From the NCBI GenBank assembly GCA_934670025.1, contig CAKUOS010000021.1:1-32910 (forward strand): a stretch of DNA of 32,910 nucleotides. Direction: 5' to 3'. Source of the DNA: an uncultured Oscillospiraceae bacterium (lineage in GTDB: Bacteria; Bacillota; Clostridia; Oscillospirales; Oscillospiraceae). A program made the translations under genes and the position numbers. A model generated the notes under the pieces. That model did not search any database. It saw only the letters and a list, made by a program, of their open reading frames with translations, and was not told the origin of the DNA. This document shows, piece after piece, positions 21,236-29,849 of the stretch (position 1 is the stretch's first letter; each line of letters begins with the position of its first letter).

Positions 21236-23056
21236 TTATCCTTCATCCATGATCGTGCGGGTCTGCTCCTCGCGGTACTGCCGCGTGTAGAGGCTGTAAT
21301 ACGCGCCCTTCGCGGCCATCAGCGCCGCGTGCGTGCCGCTCTCGACGATCTTGCCGTCGTGTACGACGAGGATCACGTCCGCACGGCGGATGGTCGACAG
21401 GCGGTGCGCGATGACGAACGACGTGCGGCCTGCCATGACCGTTTCGATGGCGTCCTGAATGAGCCGCTCGGTCACGGTGTCGACGGAGCTTGTCGCCTCG
21501 TCCAGCACGAAGATCCGCGGGTCGGCCAGCAGCGCCCGTGCAAATGACAGCAGCTGCTTTTCGCCCGTTGAGAGCGTGCTGCCGCCCTCGCCGATGTCGG
21601 AATCGTAGCCGTTCGGCAGCCGCGCGATGATCTGGTCGGCCGAGACGGCGCGGACGGCGGCCTCGATTTCCTCCATCGTCGCGTCCTGCCGGCCGTAGCG
21701 CAGATTTTCCAGCACCGTCCCGGAGAACAGGTGCGGCGTTTGCAGCACGTAGCCGATGTTGGAGTGCAGCCACAGCTGGCTGCGCTCGCGCGCGTCGCGC
21801 CCGTCGATGAGCACCTGGCCCTCCGTCGGCTCAAAGAACCGGCATACGAGGTTCACGAGCGTCGATTTGCCCGCGCCCGTCTCGCCGACGATGGCGACGT
21901 TCGTGCCCTGCGGCACCTTCATGCTGAAGTGTTCGAGCACGTTTTCCGTGCCGTCGGGATAGCGGAACGTCACGTCGCGGAATTCGATATCGCCGTGCAG
22001 CGGCTCCCAGTTTTCCTTTTTCGGGTGGAAGGCGTCGCCGTATTTCTCCACGACTGCGGGCGTGTCGCGCACGTCGGACTCCGTTTCCATGAGCCGCGTG
22101 AAGCGCTCGACGTTGACCTGCACGTTCACCAGCGCCGACAGCACCTGCACGAGCCACTGAATGGGCTCCATCATGCCCTGCGCGTAGTTCATGAACACCG
22201 ACAGCGTACCGATGAGCATCACACCGCGCTGCGTGATGACGCCGCCGCGCCACAAAACGATCGCCAGCGCGGCCGAGGCCGCGAACGCCGTCGTCGACAT
22301 GAACACGCTTCGGAAATGCATCGCGCGCACACTCACGCGCTTCATTTCACCCGTCAGAGCGTCGAACTCGCGCTCGACCTTGTCCTCAATGACGAGCGTT
22401 TTCGTCGTCTTTGCGCCCGTGATGCCCTCGTTGAAGGCGCCGGTGATCTTCGAGTTCTGCTCGCGCACGCGGCGGTGGTAAAAGACAAGCTTTTTCTGGA
22501 AATATACGCCCGACACGGCCAGCACCGGCACGACGATCATCACGCACAGCGCCAGCTTCCAGCTCAGCACGAACATCATGACGATGGCGAACAGCAGGTA
22601 CGTCACGTACCACACGCCCTCCATCAGACCCCAGGCGATGGTGCTTGCGATGCGGTCGGTGTCGGACATGACGCGCGCATGGATATAGCCGACGGAGTTC
22701 TGGTTGAAATACGAGAACGAGAGCGTCTGCAAATGGTTGAACGCCGCGCGCTTGAGGTCGCGGCCGATGTACAGCTCGAATTTGCACGCGCCGAAGGCAG
22801 AAATGTAGTTCGACGCCGTCTGCACGAGCATGACGAGGATATACAGCGCGATAAACGCGCCGATGCCCGTCATTGCGCCGTCTGCGATAAAGTGATCGAT
22901 GGCATACTGCTGGAACAGCGGGATGACGACGTCCATGCCGCTTCCCACAAGACCCATGAACACCATCCAGAACAGCAGCATCGCATAGGGCTTTAAGTAC
23001 GGCGCGAGCTTCGGAATGCCGAACCACGGAAGAGGCTTATGTGCTTGTTCGTTCAT
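21236..23056 (-). CDS. ABC exporter subunit with canonical ATP site (permease-ATPase fusion)
   Basis: A 606-residue half-transporter: six transmembrane segments (about 20-320) then an ATPase domain. It has Walker A VGETGAGKST, Q-loop YVLQTPHLF, signature LSTGEKQ (second Gly replaced by Thr), Walker B IFVLDEATSSVD with the catalytic Glu, and H-loop VIAHRLST. It overlaps the upstream subunit gene by 4 bp (ATGA). Paired with that subunit, which has Asp for the catalytic Glu, it fits heterodimeric exporters of the BmrC-BmrD or TM287-TM288 type, which export drugs or lipids. The substrate is unknown. The start follows GAGGAGG. Confidence 0.92.
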   Translation of the reverse strand: MNEQAHKPLPWFGIPKLAPYLKPYAMLLFWMVFMGLVGSGMDVVIPLFQQYAIDHFIADGAMTGIGAFIALYILVMLVQTASNYISAFGACKFELYIGRDLKRAAFNHLQTLSFSYFNQNSVGYIHARVMSDTDRIASTIAWGLMEGVWYVTYLLFAIVMMFVLSWKLALCVMIVVPVLAVSGVYFQKKLVFYHRRVREQNSKITGAFNEGITGAKTTKTLVIEDKVEREFDALTGEMKRVSVRAMHFRSVFMSTTAFAASAALAIVLWRGGVITQRGVMLIGTLSVFMNYAQGMMEPIQWLVQVLSALVNVQVNVERFTRLMETESDVRDTPAVVEKYGDAFHPKKENWEPLHGDIEFRDVTFRYPDGTENVLEHFSMKVPQGTNVAIVGETGAGKSTLVNLVCRFFEPTEGQVLIDGRDARERSQLWLHSNIGYVLQTPHLFSGTVLENLRYGRQDATMEEIEAAVRAVSADQIIARLPNGYDSDIGEGGSTLSTGEKQLLSFARALLADPRIFVLDEATSSVDTVTERLIQDAIETVMAGRTSFVIAHRLSTIRRADVILVVHDGKIVESGTHAALMAAKGAYYSLYTRQYREEQTRTIMDEG

Positions 23057-24858
23057 TCGGCTTCCTCCTCTCCGATGGACATCTGCATATCGTAGATCTG
23101 ACGGAACAGGCCGTCCTGCCGCAAAAGGTCCTGCGGCGTGCCCTGTTGCAGGACCTTTCCGTGCTCCAGCACGAGAATGTTGCCGCAGTCCATGAGCGTC
23201 GTGATGCGGTGAGAGATGATGATCGTCGTCGTGCCCTTCAGATCGCGGTTCAGCGCCGCGCGGATCTTTTCATCCGTCTGCGTGTCGACCGCGGACAGAG
23301 AATCGTCAAACACGATGACCGGCGTCTTTTTCGTCAGCATCCGCGCGATGGCCACGCGCTGCTTCTGGCCGCCCGAGAGCGTCACGCCGCGCTCGCCGAC
23401 CATCGTCTCATAGCCCTGCGAGAAGCTCTCGATGTCGTTTGCCACGCAGGCCGTCTGCGCTGCGCGGCGCACCGTCCCGGCGTCTGCGCCGCAGATGCCG
23501 ATGTTTTCCTCGATCGTGCGCGAGAACAGAAACGGCTCCTGCAAGACGATGCCCACATGGTCGCGCACCCAGCTGGCGGGCATATCGGCAAGATCGTGTC
23601 CGCCGGCCGTCACGCGGCCCTCGGACGGCGCGTAGAGCCGGCACAGCATCAGAAGCAGGCTGCTCTTTCCGGAGCCCGTCGCGCCGAGCACGCCGAAGCT
23701 CGTGCCCGCGGGGATGGTGAACGACACGTCGTGCAGCACGTCCGGGCCGGTCTCATAGCGGAACGAGACGTGCTCAAAGGCAATATCGCCGTCCATCGGC
23801 AGCTCCTTCGCGCCGGGCGCGTCCTGCTCCTCGGGCGCGCCCAGCACCTCGGCGATGCGCGCGACCGACACGCCGGTCTTGCTCATCTCGGAGATGATGC
23901 GCCCGAGCCGGCGGACCGGGCCGATGACCATGCCGTTGTAGATGGCGAACGAAATGAAATCGCCCTCGGTCATCTCGCCGCGCACGCACAGAAGACTGCC
24001 GAACACGACGACCAGCATCGTCTGGATGCAGCTCGTCGCGTCGCCGACGGCCCAGAAATCGGACATCGTGTGCGTGAGCTTCACCCACAGCGACGTGTAG
24101 ATCTCATTCTGCTTTTCAAAGCGCGCGCGCTCAAATTCTTCGCGGCCGAACGCGCGCACGACGCGCACGCCGGTCAGGTTTTCCTGCGCGATGGTCGACA
24201 GCACGCCCTCGGCCTCGTCGCAGTCGGTGAAGCGCGCACGGATGCTGTTGTGGAACAGCACGGAGTAGACGATGATGACCGGGAACAGCACGATCGGCAC
24301 CAGCGCCAGCTTCCAGTTGATGAGCGCCATGCAGATGAGCGACAGCGCGATCAGCACCACAAGGCGGAACACCGTCACGAACTGCTCCTGAAAGAACGTC
24401 TTGATGCGCTCGACGTCCGCCGTGCAGCGCTGGATGATGTCGCCGGTGGGGTTCTGCATATGCCATTTCCACGGCAGATGCTGGATGTGATGATACAGCA
24501 GATCCCGGCTCGTCTTGACGAGCGTTTCGCCCGCTTGTGCGCTGGTGAGGTTCACCGCGTAGCGGAACAGCGCCGACAAAAGCCCCAGACCGCCCATCAC
24601 GGCCGCCGGGATCCACAGATTCTGCCGCAGATACGAAACGCCGCCGAACGCCTCCACGATCCGCTGCGCCGCTACGGACTTCACCGCGCCCGCGCCGATG
24701 AGCGCGTCGACGCTCACGCGGATGATCTGCGGGATGACAAGCTCCAGTCCGGTAAAGATCAGGCCTGCCAGCATACAGGCAATAAAATATCTCCAGCTTC
24801 CGCGCAGAAGCCGGAGCAGCGTGCGGCCGGTATTGGGCTGCGTGTTTCCTTCCTTCAC
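23053..24858 (-). CDS. ABC exporter subunit with degenerate ATP site (permease-ATPase fusion)
   Basis: A half-transporter of 601 residues: an N-terminal six-helix membrane domain and an ATPase domain. It has Walker A LGATGSGKSS, Q-loop IVLQEPFLF, intact signature LSGGQKQR, Walker B VIVFDDSLSAVD with Asp where the catalytic Glu is expected, and H-loop IISHRITT. This asymmetry complements the downstream subunit. A GTG start at 24858 is preferred because GAGG lies 7 bases upstream; an in-frame ATG at 24891 lacks a ribosome binding site and would add 11 residues. Promoter at 24911-24939. Confidence 0.9.
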   Translation of the reverse strand: MKEGNTQPNTGRTLLRLLRGSWRYFIACMLAGLIFTGLELVIPQIIRVSVDALIGAGAVKSVAAQRIVEAFGGVSYLRQNLWIPAAVMGGLGLLSALFRYAVNLTSAQAGETLVKTSRDLLYHHIQHLPWKWHMQNPTGDIIQRCTADVERIKTFFQEQFVTVFRLVVLIALSLICMALINWKLALVPIVLFPVIIVYSVLFHNSIRARFTDCDEAEGVLSTIAQENLTGVRVVRAFGREEFERARFEKQNEIYTSLWVKLTHTMSDFWAVGDATSCIQTMLVVVFGSLLCVRGEMTEGDFISFAIYNGMVIGPVRRLGRIISEMSKTGVSVARIAEVLGAPEEQDAPGAKELPMDGDIAFEHVSFRYETGPDVLHDVSFTIPAGTSFGVLGATGSGKSSLLLMLCRLYAPSEGRVTAGGHDLADMPASWVRDHVGIVLQEPFLFSRTIEENIGICGADAGTVRRAAQTACVANDIESFSQGYETMVGERGVTLSGGQKQRVAIARMLTKKTPVIVFDDSLSAVDTQTDEKIRAALNRDLKGTTTIIISHRITTLMDCGNILVLEHGKVLQQGTPQDLLRQDGLFRQIYDMQMSIGEEEAE

Positions 24859-24895
24859 GAATTCCCCTCGCTTTCCATTCTGATTCTGCATTTAC

Positions 24896-24939
24896 AACAT
24901 ATGTTCTCTGATTATAGACATTCGCACCGCGTTTGTCAA
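24896..24939 (-). promoter_or_regulatory. Consensus promoter and start-site palindrome of the ABC exporter operon
   Basis: Minus-strand TTGACA (24934-24939), 17-bp spacer, TATAAT (24911-24916), both perfect. A 10-bp palindrome AACATATGTT (24896-24905) covers the expected start site and could be a repressor operator, though none of the neighbouring genes is a regulator of that kind. Confidence 0.75.
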
Positions 24940-24969
24940 CGGGACAGGGAATAATGAAATATAGTTGTA

Positions 24970-25037
24970 ATAAAACGCGCGAAAAAGTGCGCGTAAACGT
25001 ACACAACCCACCCGCGGCGATGCGCCGCGGGTGGGTT
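24970..25037 (-). terminator. Terminator region of spo0A
   Basis: Two hairpins follow spo0A: 25005-25037 (14-bp stem AACCCACCCGCGGC and complement, no T-run) and 24975-24994 (ACGCGC/GCGCGT) followed on the minus strand by TTTTATT. Confidence 0.65.
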
Positions 25038-25053
25038 ACGCCTGTTGACGGCC

Positions 25054-25827
25054 TTACATGACCTGGCCGTTTTTGATCTGAAGCTGGAGCTTGTCGGCGA
25101 TGAGCGCGATAAACTCCGAATTGGTCGGCTTGCCCTTGGTGTTTGACACGGTGTAGCCGAAAAAGCGCTGGAGCGTCTCCAGATCGCCCCGGTCCCACGC
25201 GACCTCGATGGCGTGGCGGATGGCACGCTCAACGCGCGAGGGCGTCGTCGAGAACGTCTTGGCGACCTGCGGATACAGAACCTTTGTGATGGCGTTGATG
25301 ACGTCCATGTCCTGCACGGCGATCATGATAGCCTCGCGCAGATACTGATAGCCCTTGATATGCGCGGGCACGCCGATCTCGTGGATGATGGAGGTGACCA
25401 TCGCCTCGATGTTGATCTCCTGCCGCTGCTGCTTTTTCAGGCGCAGCTGCATCTCGGTGCTCGTCATCTCCCGGATGCGCTCGGCGACGGCGTCGAACTC
25501 GCACGGCTTCGTCATGAAATACTGCACGCCGAGGCTCGTGGCCATGCCGGCCACATATTCCGTCATAAAGCCCGTCAGCACCAGCGCGGCCGGCGGCTTC
25601 TGCATATCTCTTGCGCGCTTCAGGACTGTCAGTCCGTCGAGCTTTGCGAGCATCAGATCGAGCACGAGCACGTCGGGCTGCGCCGCGTGCATCAGCTCCA
25701 CCGCGCGCTGGCCGTCGGCCGCGACGCCGACGATCTCGTACCCGGCGATCTGCTCCAGATGCCGCCTGAGGTGATCGCAGAAGTCCTCGTTTCCGTCCGC
25801 GATCAGAATTTTGACACGGTTTTCCAT
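25054..25827 (-). CDS. spo0A: Sporulation master response regulator Spo0A
   Basis: This 257-residue response regulator decides entry into sporulation. The receiver domain (1-120) has the acidic pocket [10 protein letters not shown], phospho-acceptor D57 in VLVLDLML and the Lys in YFMTKPCEF. The C-terminal DNA-binding domain has the Spo0A-specific [20 protein letters not shown], the recognition helix [21 protein letters not shown] and [19 protein letters not shown]. The start is the ATG at 25825-25827 with GAGGAGAGG upstream; a longer frame adds 13 residues without a better site. The 300-base upstream region carries several promoter and 0A-box-like signals. Upstream in the same direction are an M42 peptidase and recG. 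Confidence 0.97.
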   Translation of the reverse strand: MENRVKILIADGNEDFCDHLRRHLEQIAGYEIVGVAADGQRAVELMHAAQPDVLVLDLMLAKLDGLTVLKRARDMQKPPAALVLTGFMTEYVAGMATSLGVQYFMTKPCEFDAVAERIREMTSTEMQLRLKKQQRQEINIEAMVTSIIHEIGVPAHIKGYQYLREAIMIAVQDMDVINAITKVLYPQVAKTFSTTPSRVERAIRHAIEVAWDRGDLETLQRFFGYTVSNTKGKPTNSEFIALIADKLQLQIKNGQVM

Positions 25828-25881
25828 TTTTGACCTCTCCTCTTGAATATGGTATGCGTCAGACACTGACTCTTTTATCGC

Positions 25882-26109
25882 TGCGACAACAATAATGTAA
25901 CATAAAATGGGAATATTTTCAATTTATTTTATGGGATTATTATACAGAATTTATCGACGCGATTCGACGCTTCGCGCCGTTCCTGCGAGATCACAGTTCA
26001 ATATTCATAGGCAGAGAAAACTAGGAGACTGTTTCCAGATAAAAATTATAAAACTGTCGTCCGCGGCTGTCAAGAGGGGAAATGGGAAAAAATGCTGTTT
26101 CTTGTCGAA
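25882..26109 (-). promoter_or_regulatory. spo0A control region: sigma-A and sigma-H-like promoters with 0A-box-like sites
   Basis: Minus strand, 5' to 3': a perfect 0A box TTGTCGAA (26102-26109, on the plus strand); a perfect sigma-A promoter TTGACA-17-TATAAT (26068-26073, 26045-26050); a sigma-H-like AGGA-n15-GAAT (25981-25984, 25962-25965); 0A-like CGTCGAAT and CGTCGATA; a further TATAAT (25939-25944) with one of these 0A-like sites at its -35; and TTGTCGCA (25882-25889). In Bacillus, spo0A uses sigma-A and sigma-H promoters with 0A boxes between them. The match here is by eye. Confidence 0.6.
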
Positions 26110-26129
26110 TCATAAACAGGGAGCGCCTG

Positions 26130-27170
26130 TTATACGCCGAGATAGCCCTTGAGCACCAGCAGCGCCGCGTACACGCCGTCCAGATGGCTGCGCTCGTAGC
26201 CGTGGCTGGCGTAGACGCCCGCGCCGATAAGCCCGTGGCGGATGTCGTGACCGGCGTCCAGCGTCGCTTCCACGTCAGAGCCGTAGTGCGGATAGACGTC
26301 GACGGCGTAGTCCGCGCCCTCTTTCTTCGCAGCGTCGATGAGCTTGCCGACGACCTCGTAGCTGTACGGGCCGCCGGAATCCTTCGCACAGATCGACACC
26401 TGCCGCTCCGTGCAGCGCAGTCCGTCGCCGATGCAGCCCATGTCGACGCTGATCGACTCCGTCACGCCTGCCGGGACGGAGGCCGCGCCGCCGTGGCCGA
26501 CCTCTTCATAGACCGTCACATGGATATATGTGCGCCGCGCGGGCGTTTTGCCCGTGTCGCGCAGATAGCTTGCAAAGCCCAGCAGGATGCCGACCGAGAG
26601 CTTGTCGTCGAGGAAGCGGCTTTTGATGTAGCCCGAGGCCGTGATGCGCGTGCGCGGCTCAAAGCAGACGATGTCGCCGACCTCGATGCCGAGCGCGCGC
26701 GTCTCGTCGGCGGTGTATACGTCCTCGTCGATGACGACCTCGGTCGTGTCGAACGTGCGCTCGGTCTTGCCGTAGTCGCCGTTGACATGGACCGAGGCGT
26801 TGCACAGCTGTAACGTGCCCTCATAGACCTTGCCTGCGCGCGTGCGGATGCGCACGTTTTCCGCCTCGCCGTTCTCCGCGCGCATTCCGCCGAGATTCGT
26901 CAGCCGCAGACGGCCGTTTGCCTTGACCTCGGCCACCATGCCGCCGAGCGTGTCGGTGTGCGCCTGCAATAAAAGCGCGCCTTCGTCCGTGTCCGGGCCG
27001 CCCAGATCGATCAATACGCCGCCCTTGGCGGTTTTCCGCGCGGCAAAGCCAAGCCCTGCGAATGCGTCCAGGACCCAGTCTGCCGCCGCGGCGGTAAAGC
27101 CCGTGGGGCTGTCGATCGAGAGAAGCGCCGCGGCCTGGTCGGCGGCGTATCGTGCGTAGCGTTTATCCAT
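26130..27170 (-). CDS. M42 family metallopeptidase (glutamyl aminopeptidase/endoglucanase-type)
   Basis: A 346-residue cytoplasmic aminopeptidase of the M42 (TET/PepA/FrvX) family. Dinuclear metal ligands and catalytic residues are visible: H71 and D73 in LLQAHTDTLGG, the bridging Asp in SRFLDDKLSVG, the catalytic Glu pair in VYEEVGHGG, Asp in SVDMGC and the last His in YERSHLDG. The family forms dodecameric shells that trim peptides. ATG 27170 is chosen because AAGGAG is 10 bases away; the ATG at 27179 abuts it. It lies 25 bases after recG and is probably cotranscribed with it; a weak hairpin spans its stop codon. Confidence 0.9.
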   Translation of the reverse strand: MDKRYARYAADQAAALLSIDSPTGFTAAAADWVLDAFAGLGFAARKTAKGGVLIDLGGPDTDEGALLLQAHTDTLGGMVAEVKANGRLRLTNLGGMRAENGEAENVRIRTRAGKVYEGTLQLCNASVHVNGDYGKTERTFDTTEVVIDEDVYTADETRALGIEVGDIVCFEPRTRITASGYIKSRFLDDKLSVGILLGFASYLRDTGKTPARRTYIHVTVYEEVGHGGAASVPAGVTESISVDMGCIGDGLRCTERQVSICAKDSGGPYSYEVVGKLIDAAKKEGADYAVDVYPHYGSDVEATLDAGHDIRHGLIGAGVYASHGYERSHLDGVYAALLVLKGYLGV

Positions 27171-27195
27171 GTCTGTCATGCTCCTTTTATAAATA

Positions 27196-29238
27196 TCAGT
27201 TCAGGCTGACTTCCTGTTCGGAAAACAGCTGTGTGATGCGCGCTTTCAGCGGCGCGAGCTCCGGACGGTCGAGACTCGAAGCGTCCTGAATGACGCCGGC
27301 CGCGGCCTGCTGCGCGCTTTGCAGCGTTTCCATGTCCATTTGCAGGCTTGCGACCTTCAGAAGCGGCAGCCCGTGCTGCCGGCTGCCGAAGAAATCGCCG
27401 GGGCCGCGCAGCGCCAGATCCTCTTCGGCGATCTTGAAGCCGTCGTTCGTTTTGCACAGCGCCTGCAATCTGCGGCGCGTGTCGGGATTTTTCGTGTCGG
27501 ACACCAGCACGCAGTACGACTGCGCGCTGCCGCGGCCGACTCTGCCGCGCAGCTGGTGCAGCTGGCTCAGACCGAAGCGCTCGGCGTTTTCGACGACCAT
27601 CAGCGTCGCGTTCGGCACGTCCACGCCGACCTCCACGACCGTCGTGGACACGAGAACGTCGTATGCGCCCGCCGCGAACGCGGCGAGCACGGCCTCTTTT
27701 TCGCGGCCCTTCATCTGCCCGTGCAGCAGCCCCACGCGAAGCTCCGGAAAGACCTCCGTTTGCAGCGCCGCGGCCCAGCCTTCGGCCGACTTGAGCGACG
27801 GATCGTCGCCCTCTTCCACGGCCGGGCACACGACGTAGACCTGATGGCCTTCGGCGCACTGCCTGCGGATGAAGCCGTGCAGCCGCTCGCGCAGCGCTTC
27901 GCCGACGAGGAACGTCTGCGTCGGGATACGGCCCGGCGGCAGCTCGTTCACGACCGACACGTCCAGATCGCCGTAGGCGATGAGCGCCAGCGTGCGCGGG
28001 ATCGGCGTTGCCGACATGACGAGCAGATGCACGCCGCCGCCCTTTTCCGTCAGGCGCGTGCGCTGCGCGACGCCGAAGCGGTGCTGCTCGTCGGCCACGA
28101 CGAGGCCGAGCCTGTGGAAGACCACCGCGTCCGACAGCAGCGCGTGCGTGCCGACGACGAGCTGCGCCCGTCCGTCCGCGATCGCTTCGTGCGCCGCGCG
28201 CTTCTGCGCCGCGGTCATGGAGCCGGTCAGCAGCAGAACTTCCACGCCGAGCGGCCCCAGCAGCCGCGTGAGCGTCTTTGCGTGCTGCTCGGCAAGAATT
28301 TCCGTCGGAGCCATAAACGCCGCCTGACGGCCGTTTTGCGCCGCGCAGAAGCACGCCGCCGCGGCGATCATCGTCTTGCCGCTGCCGACGTCGCCCTGCA
28401 CGAGCCGGTTCATCACGCGCCCGGAGGCGAGATCTTGCAGCACGTCGCCGACAGCCGTCTGCTGCGCGTGCGTGAGCCGGAAGGGGAGCGCGCCGTAAAA
28501 CGGCTGCATCCCGTCTGTCCGGTACGGCTGCACGCGCTGCGTGGCGTGCGCTGCGCGCAGGACGGCCAGACCCGCCGAAAAAACGAAAAATTCCTCAAAC
28601 ACCAGCCGCTTTCTTGCGCGCGCGAGCTGCTCTGGCGTTTCGGGCGCGTGGATGGCGGTATAGGCCGCCTCCACGCCGCAAAGGTCGTAGGCAAGACGCA
28701 CCTGCTGCGGCAGAAGCTCCGGAAGCTGCGGCGCAAGCGTGAGCGCCTGACGGATATACTCCGTCAGATGCCGGTTCGAGACGCCCGCCGTCAGCGGATA
28801 CACCGGCAGCAGCCGGTTCGTGACCGTGCCGGGCCGGTCGGCGGCCTCGTGCGCGGGATTGGCCATCTGGCCGGGCCGGTCGGGCAGAACGGCGCCGTAG
28901 AAAAAATACCGCTCGCCGTAGTGCAGCTGATCCTTGATATACGGCTGGTGAAAATAGGTCAGCGTCAGCCTGCCCGTCTCGTCGGCGACGGTCAGCTTTG
29001 TGATGTCCATGCCCTTGCGCACGCGCCGCAGAACGGGCTGCGAGACGACCATCGCGCAGAAGCACGCAGCCTCGCCGGGCTGCAATTCAGCGATGGGCAC
29101 GATGCGCGTGCGGTCCTCATAGCCGCGCGGGAAGCAGCGCAGAAGATCGAAAAGCGTGTCCGCACCGAGCTTGTGCAGCGCCGCCGCTCTTGTGGGGCCG
29201 ACGCCGCGCAGCGCCGTCACCGGGGAAGACAGATCCAT
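27196..29238 (-). CDS. recG: ATP-dependent DNA helicase RecG
   Basis: A 680-residue branch-migrating helicase that reverses stalled replication forks and processes Holliday junctions. The N-terminal wedge/OB region begins with a helix-hairpin-helix-like LRGVGPTRAAALHKLG, and FPRGYEDRT is typical. Helicase motifs: I GDVGSGKT, II VVADEQHRFG, III MSATPIPRTLA, then STTVVEVGVDVPNA, and VI QLRGRVGRG followed by the RecG signature SQLHQ. The length is typical. The start follows AAAGGAG and its promoter is at 29274-29302. It is the first gene of a recG-M42 unit. Confidence 0.97.
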   Translation of the reverse strand: MDLSSPVTALRGVGPTRAAALHKLGADTLFDLLRCFPRGYEDRTRIVPIAELQPGEAACFCAMVVSQPVLRRVRKGMDITKLTVADETGRLTLTYFHQPYIKDQLHYGERYFFYGAVLPDRPGQMANPAHEAADRPGTVTNRLLPVYPLTAGVSNRHLTEYIRQALTLAPQLPELLPQQVRLAYDLCGVEAAYTAIHAPETPEQLARARKRLVFEEFFVFSAGLAVLRAAHATQRVQPYRTDGMQPFYGALPFRLTHAQQTAVGDVLQDLASGRVMNRLVQGDVGSGKTMIAAAACFCAAQNGRQAAFMAPTEILAEQHAKTLTRLLGPLGVEVLLLTGSMTAAQKRAAHEAIADGRAQLVVGTHALLSDAVVFHRLGLVVADEQHRFGVAQRTRLTEKGGGVHLLVMSATPIPRTLALIAYGDLDVSVVNELPPGRIPTQTFLVGEALRERLHGFIRRQCAEGHQVYVVCPAVEEGDDPSLKSAEGWAAALQTEVFPELRVGLLHGQMKGREKEAVLAAFAAGAYDVLVSTTVVEVGVDVPNATLMVVENAERFGLSQLHQLRGRVGRGSAQSYCVLVSDTKNPDTRRRLQALCKTNDGFKIAEEDLALRGPGDFFGSRQHGLPLLKVASLQMDMETLQSAQQAAAGVIQDASSLDRPELAPLKARITQLFSEQEVSLN

Positions 29239-29273
29239 GGAACACGCTCCTTTCGGGAAGATGTACTGTTCAT

Positions 29274-29302
29274 ATTATAAAGAAGCGCGGCCCGTTTCGC
29301 AA
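29274..29302 (-). promoter_or_regulatory. Promoter of recG
   Basis: Minus-strand TTGCGA (29297-29302), 17-bp spacer, TATAAT (29274-29279). Confidence 0.75.
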
Positions 29303-29323
29303 CCGGGGCCGCAAAAAGGGCGC

Positions 29324-29400
29324 AAAAAAACCAAAATGCAGAGACTGCATTTTGGAGAAGGGACACGAAAAATCCCCCCGAAGGACCTGTCTCCGAGGGG
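29324..29400 (-). terminator. Tandem terminators of rpsT, one resembling an R-element terminator
   Basis: On the minus strand a first hairpin (CCCCTCGGA type stem, about 29376-29400) is followed by ATTTTT. The second, an 11-bp stem (CCAAAATGCAG/CTGCATTTTGG, 29331-29355), is followed by seven T residues. The second differs from the R4 terminator stem by a paired change (C-G to T-A), so it may be a truncated R relative. Confidence 0.8.
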
Positions 29401-29421
29401 TGTATTTCGCAGCTTGCGCCA

Positions 29422-29685
29422 TCAGGCCAGCTTGTTCATCTTCAGTGTGATCTGGCTCTTCTTGCGGGCGGCCGTATTCTTATGAAGAATACCCTTGCCG
29501 GCGGCCTTGTCGATCGACTGAACGGCGGCCTTGAACGCGCTGTCGGCCAGTTCCTTGTTGCCTTCGGCAACGGCGGCGTCGAACTTCTTGAGCGTCGTCT
29601 TGAGCGCGGACTTGTCGGCCTTGTTGCGCTCGGCGTTGACCTTGGCGACGAGAACTCTCTTCTTCGCAGACTTAATGTTGGGCAT
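29422..29685 (-). CDS. rpsT: 30S ribosomal protein S20
   Basis: This 87-residue, Lys/Ala-rich primary 16S rRNA-binding protein has the typical S20 start MPNIKSAKKRVLVAKVNAERNKADKS in phase and the C-terminal half containing IDKAAGKGILHKNTAARKKSQ. The ribosome binding site GAGGAGGTG precedes the ATG. It has its own promoter (29746-29774) and tandem terminators. It is divergent from gpr. Confidence 0.97.
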   Translation of the reverse strand: MPNIKSAKKRVLVAKVNAERNKADKSALKTTLKKFDAAVAEGNKELADSAFKAAVQSIDKAAGKGILHKNTAARKKSQITLKMNKLA

Positions 29686-29745
29686 AACTACACCTCCTCA
29701 CAATCGCGTGGATTGAGAAACTATTACCGTTTCATGCAGAAATAC

Positions 29746-29774
29746 ATTATAGCGGCCCGGTTCCATAAAATCAA
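29746..29774 (-). promoter_or_regulatory. Promoter of rpsT
   Basis: Minus-strand TTGATT (29769-29774), 17-bp spacer, TATAAT (29746-29751). The leader has two short inverted repeats (GAAAC/GTTTC and CAATC/GATTG) before the ribosome binding site. Confidence 0.8.
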
Positions 29775-29849
29775 CCTTTTTTTTAATTTTTGAAAAATTT
29801 TTCGGATAATCGCCGCCGTCGGACGGAAACTAAGCCCGAGGTGAGGCAA

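Noticed and set aside
27319..29280. A 653-codon open frame antisense to recG, and similar long frames antisense to the ABC genes (23041-24954, 21731-22996).
   Set aside because: These are GC-rich mirror frames without ribosome binding sites or family motifs.
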